Shown here: in pieces, positions 61,341 to 64,000 of the stretch
How positions within the stretch are numbered: position 1 is the first letter of the stretch
Layout of the letters: every line of letters starts with the position of its first letter
Source: CALAED01 sp036378315
GTDB taxonomy: Bacteria > Actinomycetota > Actinomycetes > Streptosporangiales > Streptosporangiaceae
NCBI GenBank assembly: GCA_036378315.1
Contig: DASUWU010000074.1
Location: 35,909-99,908 of the forward strand
Length of the DNA: 64,000 nucleotides
Direction: 5' to 3'
The notes under the pieces: model-generated
Told to the model about the DNA's origin: nothing
The model's database searches: none
Seen by the model: only the letters and a program-made list of their open reading frames with translations
Made by a program: the position numbers and the translations under genes

Positions 61341-62387
61341 CTAACGTGTGCGCGCGGGCGGGCCACAACTTCCGCGCACGATGAGCTCGGTCGGCAGCAT
61401 CACGGGACGCCCGCCCTCGCGCCGGGTCCGGTCGCCGGGGCGGTTGGGGTCGCGCAGCAGCAGTTCGCAGGCACGGTAGCCCATGTCGCGGGCGGGCCGG
61501 GCGACCGCGGTGAGCGGCGGGTCGCACAGCTCGGCCCACGCCACGTCCTCGATCATCGCGATCGACACGTCCGCGGGTACCCGCAGGTCGAACTCCCTGG
61601 CCACGAGCACGGCCGCCTCGCCCAGGATGTGGTTGCCGGCCAGGACGGCGGTCAGGTCGGCGCGGCGCTGGAACAGGCTGGCCGCCGCCGCGTAGGCGCT
61701 GTCGCGGCTCGATCTCGCCCGTACGAGCAGGCCGGCGTCGGGCGTCACCGAGAGGTCGGCCAGTGCCTCGGTGAACGCGTCGGCGCGCAACCGCCCGGTG
61801 GGGGTGGCGGCCGGGCCGCCGAGGAAGCCGATGCGGCGGTGGCCGAGGCCGACGAGATACTCCACAGCCGCCCGCACTCCGGCGCGGTCGTCGGTGAGCA
61901 CGGCCGGCACCCCCACCGCGCCCGAGCCGCCGACCGCGTGGTCCACGAACGCCACCGACAGGCCTACGCGGCGGGCGGCGGCCCAGTGCGCGGCGTCGCC
62001 GCGGGTGGGCAGCGCGATGATGCCCTCCACGCGCTGCTCGACCAGCCGGTCCACGATCTCGGCCTCCCTGGCCGGATCGCCGAGCGACGCGTCGACGATC
62101 ACGTGCTGGCCGAGGGAGCTCGCGCACGCCAGCACCCCGGCCACCAACTCGGCGCAGAACGGATCGGTGACATCGGGGATCAGCAGGCCGATGCCGCCGG
62201 TGCGCTGCAGCTTGAGGCTCCGGCCGAGTGCGCTCGGCCGGTAGTCGAGCTCCCTGGCGGCGGCCAGCACGCGTTCACGGGTGCGCGGGCTGACCGACCC
62301 AGAGCCCGACAGCACCCGCGAGACGGTGGCGACGCCGACCCCCGCCGCGGCCGCGACGTCCTTGATGGTGATCGGGCGGCTGGTCAC
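61341..62387 (-). CDS. LacI-family transcriptional regulator
   Basis: A 348-residue LacI-type repressor. The HTH is TIKDVAAAAGVGVATVSRVLSGSGSVSPRTRERVLAAARELDYRPSALGRSLK, followed by a sugar-binding-type domain. GTG 62387 follows GGAGGAGG; a longer frame upstream is not needed. The palindrome TGGAAACGTTTCCA at 62448-62461 lies 61 bases upstream and a second copy precedes the divergent ABC ATPase, so it should repress both. The inducer is probably a sugar (inference). Confidence 0.94.
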   Translation of the reverse strand: MTSRPITIKDVAAAAGVGVATVSRVLSGSGSVSPRTRERVLAAARELDYRPSALGRSLKLQRTGGIGLLIPDVTDPFCAELVAGVLACASSLGQHVIVDASLGDPAREAEIVDRLVEQRVEGIIALPTRGDAAHWAAARRVGLSVAFVDHAVGGSGAVGVPAVLTDDRAGVRAAVEYLVGLGHRRIGFLGGPAATPTGRLRADAFTEALADLSVTPDAGLLVRARSSRDSAYAAAASLFQRRADLTAVLAGNHILGEAAVLVAREFDLRVPADVSIAMIEDVAWAELCDPPLTAVARPARDMGYRACELLLRDPNRPGDRTRREGGRPVMLPTELIVRGSCGPPARTR

Positions 62388-62447
62388 CGCGGCTGCACCT
62401 CCTCCGGCCGGCCCGGGCCGGGTCCGACGTCCTCCACGTACTGTAAC

Positions 62448-62461
62448 TGGAAACGTTTCCA
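62448..62461. promoter_or_regulatory. LacI operator upstream of the lacI-type gene
   Basis: TGGAAACGTTTCCA is a perfect 14-base palindrome with the central CG of LacI-family operators. It is located in the promoter region of the LacI gene. Confidence 0.85.
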
Positions 62462-62601
62462 ACCCCAAGAGCGGAATCGGGCGGGCGGAACGGCCCGGTC
62501 AGCGACCTCGCGCGTTTCCAGCTTCCATGGTGAACGCGCTGGTGGATGGCAGCTCATGGGGCAGGGTCTTGACAGATCATTGAACCTCCTGATGGAGTCT
62601 C

Positions 62602-62617
62602 TTGGAAACGTATTCAA
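62602..62617. promoter_or_regulatory. Second LacI operator in front of the sugar ABC ATPase
   Basis: TTGGAAACGTATTCAA follows the TTGRAWACGTWTYCAA pattern of LacI/CcpA-type sites. It is about 50 bases upstream of the ATPase ATG and shares the GGAAACGT half with the site at 62448. Confidence 0.75.
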
Positions 62618-62668
62618 GAGCGGCCGCGGTCGGCGGTGACGGCGAACGAGGAGGCGGAGGACGCCCCG

Positions 62669-63898
<1,230 letters not shown>

Positions 63899-63902
63899 CC
63901 CA

Positions 63903-63943
63903 CCGCGGCGGGGCGGCCGCCACCGAGCGCCTCCCCGCCGCGG
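63903..63943 (+). terminator. Hairpin after the ABC ATPase gene
   Basis: CCGCGGCGGGG (63903-63913) pairs with CCCCGCCGCGG (63933-63943) across a 19-base loop. There is no T-run. A third similar block follows at 63956. Likely terminator. Confidence 0.6.
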
Positions 63944-64000
63944 GTTGCCGACAGTCCGCGGCGGGGAGGGACCACCCGCGTCGCCCGTCGCCGTCTCCCC

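Overview
The window is 64 kb of very GC-rich chromosome from an actinomycete. RbpA, a DUF3152 metalloprotease, the lnt/ppm/fxsA/rbpA block, a DUF574 methyltransferase beside an XRE-DUF5753 regulator, an F420-type LLM oxidoreductase and MsiK-like ATPase all point to Actinobacteria, and the mixture suggests Streptosporangiales or a relative (inference, not proven). Many genes appear to start without a leader: a TANNNT-type -10 box lies 6-8 bases before an ATG or GTG. No tRNA, rRNA, CRISPR array or insertion sequence was recognised.

Layout. 1-13.7 kb: end of a fibronectin-type protein, DUF3040 protein, a penicillin-binding transpeptidase, a WYL regulator with a DinB-like tail, an EamA exporter, a large two-module AAA+ protein with complementary damaged ATPase motifs, an AI-2E-family permease, a LOG-like protein, an SDR, a NagD-like phosphatase, a peroxiredoxin and a VOC protein. 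13.7-16 kb: a SnoaL-like gene behind a promoter carrying two near-identical palindromes, then an ECF42-type sigma factor with its DGPF/YCII partner. 16-19.2 kb: DoxX, GTP cyclohydrolase I and a ferredoxin-reductase-like flavoprotein form an operon divergent from a Cys-rich ArsR/COG2345 regulator. 19.2-21.6 kb: a divergent pair, a zinc-finger/coiled-coil protein and a tyrosine recombinase, is the most accessory-looking piece. 21.6-34.2 kb: DUF3152 and DUF885 proteins, an aldo/keto reductase, glycerol kinase, a MoxR/DUF58/VWA operon, a kinase-like remnant, two RNA methyltransferase-type genes, an EF-hand protein, a GDPD and an orphan Phd-type antitoxin.

34.2-39.5 kb: two overlapping clpP genes, the second lacking both the catalytic Ser and His; rbpA behind a sigma-R type promoter and followed by a strong terminator; fxsA, ppm and lnt. 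A 737-base gene-free stretch follows. 40.2-46.1 kb: a lysine catabolic cluster through beta-lysine (kal, kamE, kamD, kdd on the minus strand, kamA divergent on the plus strand); kce is not present. A P450 and a DUF1707-FHA protein follow.

47.7-56.6 kb: a LysR regulator leads an eight-gene operon with a flavoprotein, an NMT1/SsuA-type ABC transporter, both subunits of an aconitase X enzyme and an IlvD/Edd-family dehydratase. This looks like an import-and-dehydrate route for a hydroxylated organic acid whose identity I cannot tell, and it is one of the best candidates in the window for an uncharacterised system. The end of the window holds the DUF574/XRE pair, a membrane protein operon, an LLM oxidoreductase, an Lrp regulator, a LacI regulator with its palindromic operator, and an MsiK-type sugar ABC ATPase with a matching operator in front.
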